This document shows positions 12,128-22,937 of a stretch of DNA of 64,000 nt, piece after piece. The stretch's first letter is position 1, and each line of letters starts with the position of its first letter. Both the position numbers and the translations under genes were made by a program. Location: the NCBI RefSeq assembly GCF_009389715.1, contig NW_024067779.1, positions 310,001 to 374,000 of the forward strand. Reading direction: 5' to 3'. Under the pieces are notes generated by a model. That model ran no database searches. It was not told the origin of the DNA and saw only the letters and a program-made list of their open reading frames with translations. The stretch comes from Phoenix dactylifera. Its lineage: Eukaryota > Streptophyta > Magnoliopsida > Arecales > Arecaceae.

Positions 12128-12696
12128 GTCTGGTCTATTTGAGTCGTGGTAGATTGTTGATATATACCTTCATAGTAATTGCATGAAATATCAAAAAATA
12201 GTTTCTTTGATATATGATATACTAAGCATTTTCCAATTTATTTGAATTTTTCTAGATTGTCGGTATGTGATTTCTTGATAATTGCATATAGCTGAGTAGT
12301 GATTAATTATTTCTGAGTGTGTTTGTCTAAGGATTCTTACTAGGCTGTTAACTCATATCATTGTTTTCTTTTTCTTTTCAAAGTAGTAGGATGTATAGCA
12401 TTCAGCTGAGGTTAGGGTTTGATAGAGAGAACTAAAAGGAAAACCAATATCTTTGATATCATTGAAAAAAATAGTATTTGGATTACTCTTTTCACTTAAT
12501 AAATATCGGAACTAATCGTTTTGAAATTGAGGATGATAGTGTTATTTTGATGATTAACAAGCAATAATCGAGAGTGTGTTATAAGTTAAATTGATACTTC
12601 ATTTATAAGTCTGTTACTCTCAGTATATTTGCATAATAAGTTAAAGATGCATTTCATTGTTTACTTGGATGAATCTAACCTTGAGTTTCAGCAAAG

Positions 12697-13185
12697 TGTG
12701 GATTGAGTCGATCCAAAGGATGATTGGGTCGACCCCGGCACATCAAGAAAGCATTTGGCACACTTCTGCAAAAATGGCACAGATGAACAGTAAGTTGGGT
12801 CGACCCAAGGAAAGCATGAGTCGACCCAAACTCCAAGCTTCTCAACAACTCAGAAAATGGCTCTCTGGAAATACTGAGAGGGTCGACCCAAGATAAAGTT
12901 GAGTCGACCCAAGCTTGAGTCGACCCAAACCCTGAGAGGGTCGACCCAAAGTCAAGACAGAACAGATGACAGAAAAGGTTCTCTGGAAACCCTGAGAGGG
13001 TCGACCCAAGAAGAAGTTGAGTCGACCCAACTGAACCTTGAGTCGACCCAAAGAAATGTTGGGTCGACCCAAGTGAAGGAAGGCTGAATTGCAAGTTTCT
13101 GTGGTTCTGAGAGGGTCGACCCAAGGAAAGTTTGAGTCGACCCAAGTGAAAGTTGGGTCGACCCAAGGACAGGTTGAGCCGACCC
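12697..13185. repeat. GTCGAC palindrome array in U3 (GGGTCGACCC and GAGTCGACCC types)
   Basis: More than fifteen copies of a GTCGAC-centred motif, mainly GGGTCGACCCAA and GAGTCGACCCAA, spaced irregularly. The array ends about 120 bp upstream of the TATA-like box. Flanking bases differ from those of the Tork-like LTR, but the core is the same. Confidence 0.9.
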
Positions 13186-13304
13186 AAACACGGGCAGAAG
13201 CATAACGGCTAGTTCTGCAGAAGTACTTTTTGTCCTTCCAACAGTGAGTAACGGCTAGTTTTTGAATTCTAACCATTGGGGCTTGTCCAATGGATGAAGG
13301 AAAC

Positions 13305-13312
13305 TATTTAAA
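13305..13312 (+). promoter_or_regulatory. LTR TATA-like box
   Basis: TATTTAAA, preceded by a CCAAT-type motif around 13287. The position between palindrome array and hairpin array suits the core promoter. Confidence 0.5.
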
Positions 13313-13623
13313 GTGGCACTATTCATCAGAGAGAACATCCTTTCCAAAGAATATCAAAGAGTACACAAGAAAGAGAAAGTGCCCTAATCTTCTTCATTCA
13401 AGTGCTTCATTCAAGAATCAAAAGAAAGTGGTTGAGCAGATTGAAAGAGTCTTTAAGAGCTCCATCCACCCTTGAAGAGTGAAGCATCATTGACAAAGAA
13501 GAGAGAAGTCATATCAAGCGATAACTATTCTCTAAACTCTTCTTTGTAGATTATATTGTTATATTTGCTCATCTAGGAGTTTAAATCTTCTTCCTTTGTT
13601 TATTAAACTACTTGTAAAGGTTA

Positions 13624-13837
13624 GTTGGTTAGCCCGTAAAACCAACGGAATAGGTTGATTGGTGAACCCGTAAAACCAATTGCAAAGGTTCGTTGGTGAG
13701 CCCGGAAAACCAACATAGGTTCGTTGGTGAGCCCGTAAAACCAACATAGGTTTTTGGTGAACCCGGAAAACCAAAGTGTAAAGGTTTTTGGATTGTGAGC
13801 CCGGAAAACAATCCAACTATAATCCGCGGGATTATAG
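13624..13837 (+). repeat. array of six covarying hairpins plus a palindrome (R/U5)
   Basis: Six consecutive units can each form a 6-7 bp stem with an 11-nt loop. Stems are GTTGGT/ACCAAC (13624, 13692, 13723), ATTGGT/ACCAAT (13658), TTTGGT/ACCAAA (13753) and GGATTGT/ACAATCC (13790). Loops are near-constant, of the form GARCCCGKAAA. Where the left arm changes, the right arm changes to match. A further inverted repeat (CTATAATCC with GGATTATAG) follows at 13817-13837. The array lies downstream of TATA, so it would be in the element RNA. Confidence 0.85.
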
Positions 13838-14025
13838 TGAATTCCCAAGGGGTCGCTTGGAGAGTGGACGTAGGTGCTAAGGAGAGCACCGAACCACTAT
13901 ACTTCTTGTTGTTTGTATTGTGAGTTATTTATTTCACTAACTCATCAATTAACATAAGTAAGATAGTTAAAATTAAAAGAAACTAATTCACCCCCCCCTC
14001 TTGGCTTGTCACCTTGGGCAACAAG

Positions 14026-14037
14026 TGGTATCAGAGC
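14026..14037 (+). other. primer-binding site (initiator tRNA-Met)
   Basis: TGGTATCAGAGC, two bases after the LTR end, matches the 3' end of plant initiator methionine tRNA, the usual copia primer. Confidence 0.9.
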
Positions 14038-14086
14038 AAGGTGCTCCAAGAGTACTCATTGATCTCACAATCAAGAGTTAAAGATC

Positions 14087-14440
14087 ATGACAACCCAAGT
14101 GGGATGTTCTATGAGTGAGGGGCAATCCACAAATAGACCACCTCTATTTAATGGCACAAACTACACATACTGGAAAGCTAGGATGAGGATATTCATTCAA
14201 GCTTTAGACTATGAATTATGGTACATCATTACTAGAGGACCTCACACACCCACACTTAATATAGAGGGCACTATCATACCCAAACCAGAAATGGATTGGA
14301 ATGAAAGTGATAGAAGATTGGCACAGTTAAATGCAAAAGCTATTAATGTACTTTATTGCTCATTAGATGTAAGTGAATTTAATAGAATATCTACTTGCAT
14401 CTGTGCTAAAGAAATTTGGGACAAACTTGAGGTCACTCAT
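14087..14440 (+). pseudogene. Sirevirus-like gag, N-terminal part
   Basis: The N-terminal copia gag domain, with the conserved RPPLFNGTNYTYWKARM block near the start and a CAKEIWDKLEVTH end. It starts at an ATG 50 bp after the primer-binding site. The frame is cut at 14440 by the Athila-like gypsy; coding resumes at 28308 with THEGTNQVKESK, the target duplication being CTCAT. The minus-strand Sirevirus gag at 42962-44748 is a clear relative. Confidence 0.9.
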
Positions 14441-16267
14441 TGATGAGAGCACAAAAGTGCGTTCTACACATTGTTTAAATTAATATTATTGCTAATAAAT
14501 AATGATAAAAGTGTTGCATTAATATTATATTTTTGTGGTGCACAGGTTATTGTAAATCAAGAGTTTAAATGCGCATTTTGTATAGTTTGGGATAAGGCAT
14601 GGCTCCAAGCCTGATGATGTTAGGAGCATAATTGAACCTGGTCAAGCATACTTGCACCGGAGCTACACATGTCTATATGCCACAGCTTCTAGAGCACATT
14701 GGGGATCAAAATAAAGAAAGATCACGTGTAGTTGGGGAAATATTCCAAGTATTGGTTGGCTATCCCACGCAACTCCAGCGTCTGCGTCCCAGCCACCCCG
14801 TCTTCACTGCATCCCAGCTCCTCTCAGATCTCCACGATCAGCTCCTTCGTCCATCAGCGTCCCAGCCGTCCGCCTCCTCCGTTCTTCCGCGAAGCACGCG
14901 CGATTCTCCCGCACCCAAACGTCCGCCCGAGCCTGTGAAGCCGCCTCCTCCATCCCACAGCCGGCTCTTCAGCCATTCCTTTTCCGCGTGTGAGCCAGCG
15001 TCCATCTTGCATCCCCTGAGTTCCCAGCATCTTCGCATCCTTCTGCAACGGAACAAGCAAGGAATCCCAAGTCCCGCGATCACCTCCCGGATCCACGATC
15101 TGCTCATCTTCCGCTTGCCTCACACGCCTCCCAGCCGTTCGTGAGGTTCATAGCAGCATCCCGAGCCCAACACCCAGCTGTCCGTGGTGGTCTCCTTCCT
15201 CCCGGATCCGTGATCTGATTTTCAGCGCCGGATCCAGCCGCGATTACCTCCCAGCCCCATTCATCCCGTTCGTCCGCTCATCCCAGCACTCGTCCACGCC
15301 CCATCTCCTGCGTTCGATCCAATCATCCGAATCCCAAGCGCCAGCAGTCCAAGCTTCATCTTCAGCTCTCACTCGCTTCCGGATCTTCCTCCCCACCAGC
15401 GCATCATCCGAGTCCCAGCGATTTTCCAGCATCTGAGTCCCAGATTCCAGCGTCCGTTTTGATTTGCTTGGAAGATTATTCAAAATTTGGGGAGGTTTTC
15501 ATTGTATAAAAAGGAACAGGGGGGCTCATTTTGGGGGGAGAAGAAGAGGAAGAACAGAGGCGCGGGGGGGGGGGGGGGGGGGGCTGCTGCGGTTGAAGGA
15601 AGGAAACAGAGGAGGAGCTCCAGCCGTTTGGGAAGAAAAAAAAAAGAAAAAGAAACAGGGTATGCCCTGTTTCGGAAAAGAAAAAGGAAAAAAAATAGGG
15701 GAGTTGATGTTTGTAATGGCTTGCTAACTCTTTAGGCAAAGGGTGATGGATGAATCCTTGTCATGTTGCTTTCATCAAGTATACTCTAATCTTTTATTCT
15801 AATTGTTTTATATCTATTGGTATGTTTTGAATTCTTGAATATTTATTTGATAGATCTTTTATGGTTTATATAGGTATTGATGCATGGATTGTTTCGATTT
15901 TTGATTTGTCGTAGACGTAACCGGCACGATAAATACTTAAATGTTGAATTCATATTTTCAGATTGTATACTCCATGATTAGAACTACTCTATCTTATTAA
16001 TCTTTAATCAAGAATCACCGAGTTTATTTGTTGAAAGTAATATTGTTAAGGAGGATTCCGGATCCCTAGCCTTCTCTATATTCTTGAACTTTGTTTAATT
16101 ATCTATTAATCCTCTGCTTTTAAATTTTGAAAATCAACTGAAAATTACATCTAAAAATTACGCTAATAATCTATAGATCGTTCCCTGAGGAATCGACCTC
16201 GGACTCCTGAATTATATTACTTGTGCGATTCTCCTGCACTTGGGAGAGCAGTTTTATTTTTGCACCA
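14441..16267 (+). repeat. 5' LTR of the Athila-like element
   Basis: Starts TGATGAGAGC and ends TGCACCA. It has a GC-rich, CpG-containing zone (about 14760-15480) and a 20-nt G run (15564-15583; 12 G in the other LTR). A TATA-like TATAAAAA lies at about 15505. Open frames inside it, repeated in both LTRs, are not considered genes. Confidence 0.93.
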
Positions 16268-16273
16268 AGTTTT

Positions 16274-16291
16274 TGGCACCGTTGCCGGGGA
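16274..16291 (+). other. primer-binding site (tRNA-Asp type)
   Basis: TGGCACCGTTGCCGGGGA lies six bases after the LTR end. It differs at one position from the tRNA-Asp site typical of Athila and Tat elements. Confidence 0.88.
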
Positions 16292-17559
16292 ACGGCTGAG
16301 TTATTAGTATAATTTTAGATTTAATTTTTACCTTAGTAGTTAGTATTTTTCTTTTGAAAAAAAAAATTACTACTATTTTTAATTCACTGCACAGTATGCA
16401 TCAAACTCTGATATCATAGAAATTCGCCGTCTGATTGGACTCAAATTTGGTCAGCTAGTGCATAACAAATTGTTCAATAATCTGAACGGTCTGATTGACA
16501 TTTTGAGACTTTTACGATCATTAGATTAATATAAAACCTTGCTGATTTCTGTTTTAAATTTTCTGCATTTAATTTTTTTAGAATCAGAATTTATTGTTAT
16601 TATATCTCATTAACCCTTGTTGCTAATTGAAAATTGAAGAAAAAAAAACTTTAAGAAAAGATCAAGGGTGATTATTCAAAAATTTAATTTTAAAAAAAAG
16701 AGGAAAACCTAAAATTTCAAATTTCAAATTTCAAATTTCAAATTTCAAATTTCAGACTTCAACTCATAAAATTTTTTAAAAAAAATAATTAATTTGCTTG
16801 ATCACCTATTCAATGAAATTTAATGTCATGTCATAAAACATTAAAAAAAAAAATCTCTTGATTGTTGCATATAGTATAAGGCATCAACATAAAATATTCT
16901 AAGGGCTGAACCCATTTAAAAAGATAAGGTCGGGATTTCATCACTCGTCCTTAGCCCAAAAATCACCCCAGTGCATAAATGTCCCAAGCTTAACTAAAAT
17001 CAACTAGACGTTGGCCCCTAAGGACATTCGAGCTCAATAGGACGAAGACCACCGAAAGTTGCACCAATTCCGCTCTGTGGCCTAGTTGATGTCTAGGCAA
17101 GCTTTGTCCCTATAAGGGAGACAGTTCATCTGTTCGAGGCAAGTGGGTTTTAAGTGGGACCTTTGCGAACGCATCGTGACCCCTCCACTTACCTGTGAGC
17201 TTACCTGGTCAACTCGGTTCATTAGACCGGATTGGAGGCTTAGGTGCCCTCTTCAAACCAGTTAGGAGCTGTCTAGAAATTTAAGAAAAACATTAGAAAT
17301 TGAGGTGTAATGTTTTGTTGCATGTTTGATTGTGAATAGGATTTTTGCTTTAGGATGTCGTTTTAGGGTATCTTTAGTTGGTACTTATATTTATTTTTTT
17401 AATTTAAAAAAAAGAAAAAAAAAGAAAAAAAAAGAGAGGGAAATATTTTGCATGCTAAAGTGGAATAGGGACGACACTGGTTGATTAAGTCGTACAACTT
17501 TAGATCATCCCTTAGGACATACCCCTGAAATTCCTTCCCAATATCTCACACCTTGTGAG
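16292..17559 (+). other. Athila-like 5' leader with conserved non-coding block
   Basis: A 1.27-kb untranslated leader. An AAATTTC heptamer is repeated about six times at 16712-16755. The stretch 16996-17277 is strongly similar, in reverse orientation, to 36697-36980 of the non-coding element at 32734-39453. No open frame is seen. Its retention in a coding-less relative suggests packaging or dimerisation signals, which is an inference. Confidence 0.75.
16712..16755. repeat. AAATTTC heptamer repeat
   Basis: About six direct copies of a 7-bp unit inside the Athila-like leader. Confidence 0.9.
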
Positions 17560-18431
17560 ATGGCTGATCTAAATGAAGATGTGGGGAGTCACCACAATCG
17601 AGATCGAGAACCCCATGTTATGACTCTAAGACAATACCTACAACCGGCTAGGACTAGTCAGCCTTCATGCATAATTTTTCCTGATAATGTAGGACATTTT
17701 GACATCAAACCAGGGGTAATCCAATTGCTGCCCAAGTTTCATGGGTTAGAGTCCGAAAGTCCGTATCTTCATTTAAAGGATTTTGAAGAATTGAGCATTA
17801 CATTTAGAGTGCCAAACGTCACCGAGGATGTCCTCAAGTTGACATTGTTTCCTTTCTCTCTAAAGGATAAGGCCAAAACATGGCTAAACTCTTTGCGACC
17901 TAGATCAATAAGAAATTGGCAAGATATGCAGAGAGAATTTTTAAAGAAGTTCTTTCCCACACAAAGGACTAACTTTTTTGAAAAGACATATCAGCAATTT
18001 CCAACAAAAAGATAATGAAACATTTTATGAATGTTGGAAAAGATTTAAAGACCTTCTTCTCTCATGCCCTCATCACGGATTCGAAACTTGGAGAACCATT
18101 AGCTTCTTTTATGAAAGTTTATCTCCACAGTTGAAACAATTTGTAGAGACCATGTGCAATGGTAGATTTTTAGAAAAACAACCTGATGAGGCATGGGAGT
18201 ATTTGGATTCCCTTGCTGAGACTGCCCAACTTTGGGATAACGGGGATAGAAACAACAAGTCTTTGCCTAAGCCTACTAGCTCTGTACATGGAGGCCTTTA
18301 CAACCTCAGAACTGAGGATGATCTTCACGCTAAAATGGCAGCCCTCACTAGGAAGGTAGAAGAAATTGAGCTTAGGAAGGTTGAGCCTGTCAAAACTATA
18401 GAGCTTAGAAACGAGTGTTGTGGTATCTGCG
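17560..18431 (+). pseudogene. Athila-like gag, N-terminal part
   Basis: Gag starts at ATG 17560 (MADLNEDVGS) and contains the Athila gag core (LHLKDFEELS, FPFSLKDKAKTWL, EFLKKFFP). A frameshift near 17975 moves homology to the next frame (ISNFQQKDNETFYECWKRFK, LLSCPHHGFETW). It ends with the first two cysteines of a zinc knuckle at 18431, where a solo LTR is inserted; the knuckle resumes at 20572 with DMSSHTTTDC. Confidence 0.92.
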
Positions 18432-18679
18432 TGATGACCCAAAGATTGATTCATAGATTGATTTTGATGATCACAAAACCTTGAAGTATAGATACTAATG
18501 TTTATGTTGCAAGGAGAAAGATATTTATTTTGCAAGGAACATAGCAAGTTGGGAGAACACAAGAAGGCCTCCAAAGCTCTCAAGTTGGAAGAAAGCTACA
18601 ATTTATTGGCCCAAGCTTAAAGTTCAAAGGATTCAAATTGGAGGAGTAAAATCAAAGGAAAAATTCAAAAGAATAGTCT

Positions 18680-19448
18680 TCGAGTCGACTCCTGAGGAAT
18701 TCGAGTCGACTCCAATGTTTACCGAGTCGACTCCGGAGAAGTATGAATCGACTCCTAGGAGTCACAGGCAGAAAAGTCAGAGAGCAGTTTTCGGATCTGA
18801 AATTCGAGTCGACTCCAGTGGAACGCGAGTCGACTCCGATGGTTGGCAGGTCGACTCCAAAGAAAGCAAGAGTCGACTCTCAGCGGTACATAAAGAAAAA
18901 ATCAGAGGGCAGTTTCTGGACTCTGAGATTCGAGTCGACTCCCGCATTGCACGAGTCGACTCCGAGACACCGCGACCCCAAAGAAGACAGAAGACTAATT
19001 TGCTGACTCTGAGATTCGAGTCGACTCCCAGACAGCTCGAGTCGACTCCAAGGCAGCACTTCACCAAAGACACAGAAGACTAATTTTCAGAAACTGAGAG
19101 CCGAGTCGACTCCAAGGAAGTTCGAGTCGACTCCAAGACTGGACGAGCCAAAAGACAGAGGATCGGGAGTTCGGGCTCTGAGATTCGAGTCGACTCCCAG
19201 GACAGTCGAGTCGACTCGAGAGGACAAAATTCAAAATTGGATCCACGGACTTCAGTGGATGAGCCGACTCCGAAATTGCCAAGTCAGCTCCAGAAGTTGG
19301 CGAGTCGACTCTAGGTTAAGACGAGTCGACTCCCAGTCGAGGCAAGCACATTAATTCAAATTTGGAACAGTGGCCGAGTCGTCTCCGGTAAAATACGAGC
19401 CGACTCCTGCAACAGGCGAGCCGACTCCTGATCGCGCGAGTCGACTCC
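18680..19448. repeat. GTCGAC palindrome array in U3 (CGAGTCGACTCC type)
   Basis: More than twenty copies or degenerate copies of CGAGTCGACTCC in 770 bp, the last ending at 19448, 98 bp before the TATA box. Some copies have decayed at the CpG (GCCGACTC, GTCGTCTC), as expected for methylated DNA. Confidence 0.9.
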
Positions 19449-19546
19449 GATCCCAACGGTAACATTGTCAGGAAATGCAGACTGTGTCCAACGGCTCTTT
19501 TTCTTATCTCTAACGGCTATATTCTTGTTTCCACGCCATCTAAAGC

Positions 19547-19554
19547 TATAAAAA
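19547..19554 (+). promoter_or_regulatory. LTR TATA box
   Basis: TATAAAAA between the palindrome array and the hairpin array of the solo LTR. Confidence 0.6.
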
Positions 19555-19944
19555 CAAGAAGAGAGCTAGGGGAGAACTAATGGAAGTGGGAGAGATCATT
19601 TAGGAAAGAGATTCCAAAGAGATTACAAGGGAAATCTCCCATAAGCACAAAAGGGCCATTCAAAGTAAAATAGAGAGAAGAAGAGCATCCAAGTGAATCC
19701 CAAAGCTTCTTCTCCATCCGTGTGCTGCCTCGGTGATCCTCTACTTCGTGCCAAATCAGAAGAGGGTCAAGTAAAGAAGAAGCCGGGCTCCTTCATCTTC
19801 AAAACTCGTTTGAGGGCTTCTCTTTACTCTATTTGTTTATATTGTCATATTTGCTTGTTTAAGAAGCTTTGTTTTGTTTTATACTTTGTTTTAATATCTT
19901 GTAACTTGATTCAATCAAGGGATTGAATCAAGGGGTTAAGGTTT

Positions 19945-20212
19945 GTTGGTGAGCCAAAGGGAAAACCAACTGTGTAAGGTTTGTTGGTGAGTCAAAGGGA
20001 AAACCAACTGTGTAAGGTTTGTTGGTGAGCCAAAGGAAAAACCAACTGTGTTAGGTTTGTTGGTGAGCCGAGGGTAAAACCAATGAGTAGGGTTCGATTG
20101 TGATCCCGGAAAAACAATCGGAGTGGTTCTAGTCGGTGAGCCTGGGAAAACCGACCGAGTTCGTTGTGCGCTCGTAATACAACAAGTTGGGTTGTGAGCT
20201 TGTAAAACAACC
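19945..20212 (+). repeat. array of eight covarying hairpins (R/U5)
   Basis: Eight units, each an inverted repeat with a loop of 11-14 nt: GTTGGT/ACCAAC (19945, 19983, 20021), GTTGGT/ACCAAT (20059), CGATTGT/ACAATCG (20095), GTCGGT/ACCGAC (20132), GTTGT/ACAAC (20163) and GGTTGT/ACAACC (20190). Stem changes are matched on the other arm, while loops keep a GAGCC...AAA pattern. It sits in the same place as the array at 13624-13837. Confidence 0.85.
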
Positions 20213-20571
20213 GGCTGTAATCGGTAGGATTATAGTGAAATTCCCAAGAGGTCTTGGGGAGTGGATGTAGGTGCTGGGGTGCACCGAACCACTATATGTC
20301 CTTTGTGTTTGTAATACCTCTAGTTATTGTCTAACTAACACACTTACTTACTTAGATAAATTGCTTGCTTAATTCTTATCCGCACATCCTTTAGTTGCAA
20401 GCATATTTAATCAAGTCGAAGTCTATACATCAAACCCTTGCTAAGTTTAACTTTCACTGTGCATCTATACAACTTAGCATAGTTAATCAAAAAGTTTTAG
20501 AAGTAGCATAAAAGTTTTGAAAGACCCAATTCACCCCCCCTCTTGGGTTGTATCTACTGGGCAACACTGCG

Positions 20572-22112
20572 ATATGTCGAGTCATACCACTACAGATTGC
20601 TCCACCATACCGGCATTCAAAGAAGTCTTGCACGATCAAGCAAATGCTATGAACTCCTACCAAAAGCCTTATAACGATCCATACTCGAATACCTATAACC
20701 CTGGTTGGAAGAATCATCCAAATTTTAGGTGGAGAAATGATCATTCTCAACAGTCACACCATTCAGCTCCTCCACCTGCACATCCTACTTTTGCATCACC
20801 ACCTTCTCAAAAGCCAAATATCGAGGATACATTGCAATCCATACAAACTTTTCTACAAGGTCAAGCTAATATCAATGCTCAAAATACTCAAAATTTTGAA
20901 GACATAAGGAACCAATTGTCAATGTTGACTACCGTCCTAAGTACCCAAGAAAAGGGTAAGCTTCCAGCTCAACCCCAACCTAACCCACAAGTGCACGGTA
21001 GTAATAATACGGCTCCTTCTAGTTCACATACAGAGCATGCAAAGAGCATCATGACTTTGCGTAATGGGAAAGTCATTGATCAAACTGTCCAATTGAGACC
21101 GCAAGTCACTTCTAATTCTGATGCTCCCAAAGTCGATGAAAGGGACAAAGAAGAAGTTGAGGTCCCAACTTCTACTAAGAAAGTTGAATGTCCTTTTCCT
21201 CCACCTTTTCCACAACGGTTAAAGCCGTTGCAAAAGCTCGAACCTAACTCTGAAATTCTTGAGCTTTTTAAACAAGTAAAAATCAATATACCTCTTCTTG
21301 ATGCAATCAAACAAGTACCCTCATATGCCAAATTTTTGAAGGACTTGTGTACTGTTAAACGCCGATTAAATGTTAAGAAGAAGGCATTTTTAACTGAAAA
21401 TGTGAGTGCTATTTTGCAGCACAACATTCTCCCTAAATATAAAGATCCAGGTTGCCCAACCATCTCGTGCATCATAGGTGACTTTAGGATAGAGCGAGCA
21501 TTGTTAGATTTAGGGGCGAGTGTGAATTTGTTGCCATATTCTGTATATGAGCAACTTGGTTTAGGTGAGTTGAAGCCAACCTCCGTCACTTTGCAATTAG
21601 CTGACAAATCAGTTAAAATTCCAAGGGGGATTATCGAGGATGTATTAGTCCAAGTAGACAAGTTCTACTTTTCTGTCGATTTTATCGTATTGGACACACA
21701 TCCAGCTTCGAACTCACAGTCTCAGATTCCGGTCATTTTAGGACGTCCATTCCTTGCAACTTCTAATGCATTGATTAATTGTAGGAATGGCGTCATGAAG
21801 CTTTCTTTTGGTAACATGACCTTAGAACTGAACATTTTTAATGTGTGCAAACAACCCAACGATCCCGAAGAGAGTAAGGAGGTTGATTGGGTTGAAACCA
21901 TCGCAGAAGAATATTTGTTAGCTAAAGCAATTAACGACCCATCCAATGATAGCTTAATTGATTGGTGTCCTAATGGAACTGATGATGATGATTTGTCAGT
22001 CACACCTATTGTGGATAATCTGGATATCAAGATGGTCACTGGATGGAGACCAAAAGTAGGAGAATTTGAGAGGTTGTCGCCTCAAGAGGCGAAAATAGTA
22101 CCATCCCATTAG
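20572..22112 (+). pseudogene. Athila-like gag C-terminus and protease
   Basis: The frame picks up the zinc knuckle (HTTTDC), then a proline- and glutamine-rich region, then the SIMTLRNGKVID block that in Athila elements precedes protease. Protease has LLDLGASVNLLPYSVYEQLG near 21507-21570; the D-L-G-A-S active-site form is usual in Athila/Tat. ILGRPFLATSNALI is the second protease block. The frame ends at a TAG (22110-22112) although reverse transcriptase follows in the same frame, so this is a premature stop. Confidence 0.92.
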
Positions 22113-22937
22113 CAAGCACCCAAGCCCGAATTGAAACCCTTACCAAAGGAACTTAAGTATGCTTTTCTTGGACCCGATGACACTTTTCCTGTAATCATCT
22201 CGTCTGGACTTGATCATACTCAGGAAAAAAAAATAGTTGGTGTTCTAAAGAATCATAAAGGAGCCTTAGGGTGGTCTATTGCAGACTTGAAGGGGATTAG
22301 CCCCTTAATCTGTACGCATCGGATATATTTGGAGGACAATGCCAAAACCACAAGGCAAATGCAACGAATGCTGAACCCTACGATGAGAGACGTGGTTAAG
22401 GCAGAAGTCCTCAAGTTGCTTGACGTGGGTATTATTTACCCAATTTCCGACAGCAAGTGGGTAAGCCCTACTCAAGTCGTTCCTAAGAAGTCGGGTTTGA
22501 CGGTAGTAGAAAATGAACAAGGTGAACTAGTTCCAACTCGTGTCCCGACGAGTTGGCGCATGTGTGTCGACTACCGAAAGCTGAATTTGGTCACACGAAA
22601 GGATCACTTTCCTCTACCCTTCCTAGACCAAGTGTTGGAGAGAGTTGCAGGGCATGATTTCTATTGTTTTCTCGATGGCTATTCGGGATATTATCAAATT
22701 GAAATTTCACCAGAAGATCAAGAGAAGACTACCTTCACTTGTCCTTTTGGCACATTTGCTTTCCGACGAATGCCATTCGGGTTGTGTAATGCACCTGCAA
22801 CATTCCAAAGATGCATGCTCAGCATCTTTGAAGACATGAACGAGAAGTTTTTGGAAGTGTTCATGGATGACTTCTCCATTTTTGGTTACTCATTTGATGA
22901 TTGCTTGTCACATTTACAAGCAGTCTTAGCTCGATGA
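22113..22937 (+). pseudogene. Athila-like reverse transcriptase
   Basis: Begins with LKPLPKELKYAFLG, the typical start of Athila reverse transcriptase. It contains SKWVSPTQVVPKKSG, RMCVDYRKLN, FPLPFLDQVLER, YSGYYQI, MPFGLCNAPATFQ and the catalytic FMDD (near 22863), the FxDD form found in this lineage. It stops at a TGA (22935-22937) inside the domain; the same frame continues with the thumb region. Confidence 0.92.

Larger units (their letters stand above)
9662..12533. other. spacer with no recognised gene or transposon coding
   Basis: About 2.9 kb lying between two elements. No long open frame with recognisable protein similarity is visible on either strand. The left part (to about 10620) is A-rich on the plus strand. 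It holds a CT/CCCT/CG simple repeat near 11029-11092, a GC-rich patch at 11390-11660, a 33-bp duplication and a 69-bp duplication. The patch could be a promoter or 5' region of a lost host gene, but nothing confirms this. Confidence 0.5.
12534..14023 (+). repeat. 5' LTR of the plus-strand Sirevirus-like element
   Basis: The end GGGCAACA at 14023 is fixed by the primer-binding site just after it. The start is placed at a TG (12534; 12540 is an alternative) by analogy with the solo LTR at 18432, in which TTTTGATGA also follows shortly after the start. It contains a GTCGAC array (about 12697-13185), a TATA-like box (13305-13312) and a hairpin array (13624-13837). Confidence 0.75.
18432..20566 (+). 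mobile_element. Sirevirus-like solo LTR inside the Athila-like gag
   Basis: A 2135-bp LTR without internal sequence or partner, flanked by CTGCG at 18427-18431 and 20567-20571. Removal of it and one duplicate restores the C-x2-C-x4-H-x4-C spacing of the gag knuckle. It starts TGATGACCC and ends GGGCAACA, like the LTR ending at 14023. It contains a GTCGAC array, a TATA box and a hairpin array. Solo LTRs arise by recombination between the two LTRs of a full element. Confidence 0.93.

Noticed and set aside
14632..15144. 170-codon open frame, repeated at 26680-27192
   Set aside because: It lies wholly inside the two LTRs of the Athila-like element, in a GC-rich zone open in several frames, and resembles no protein.
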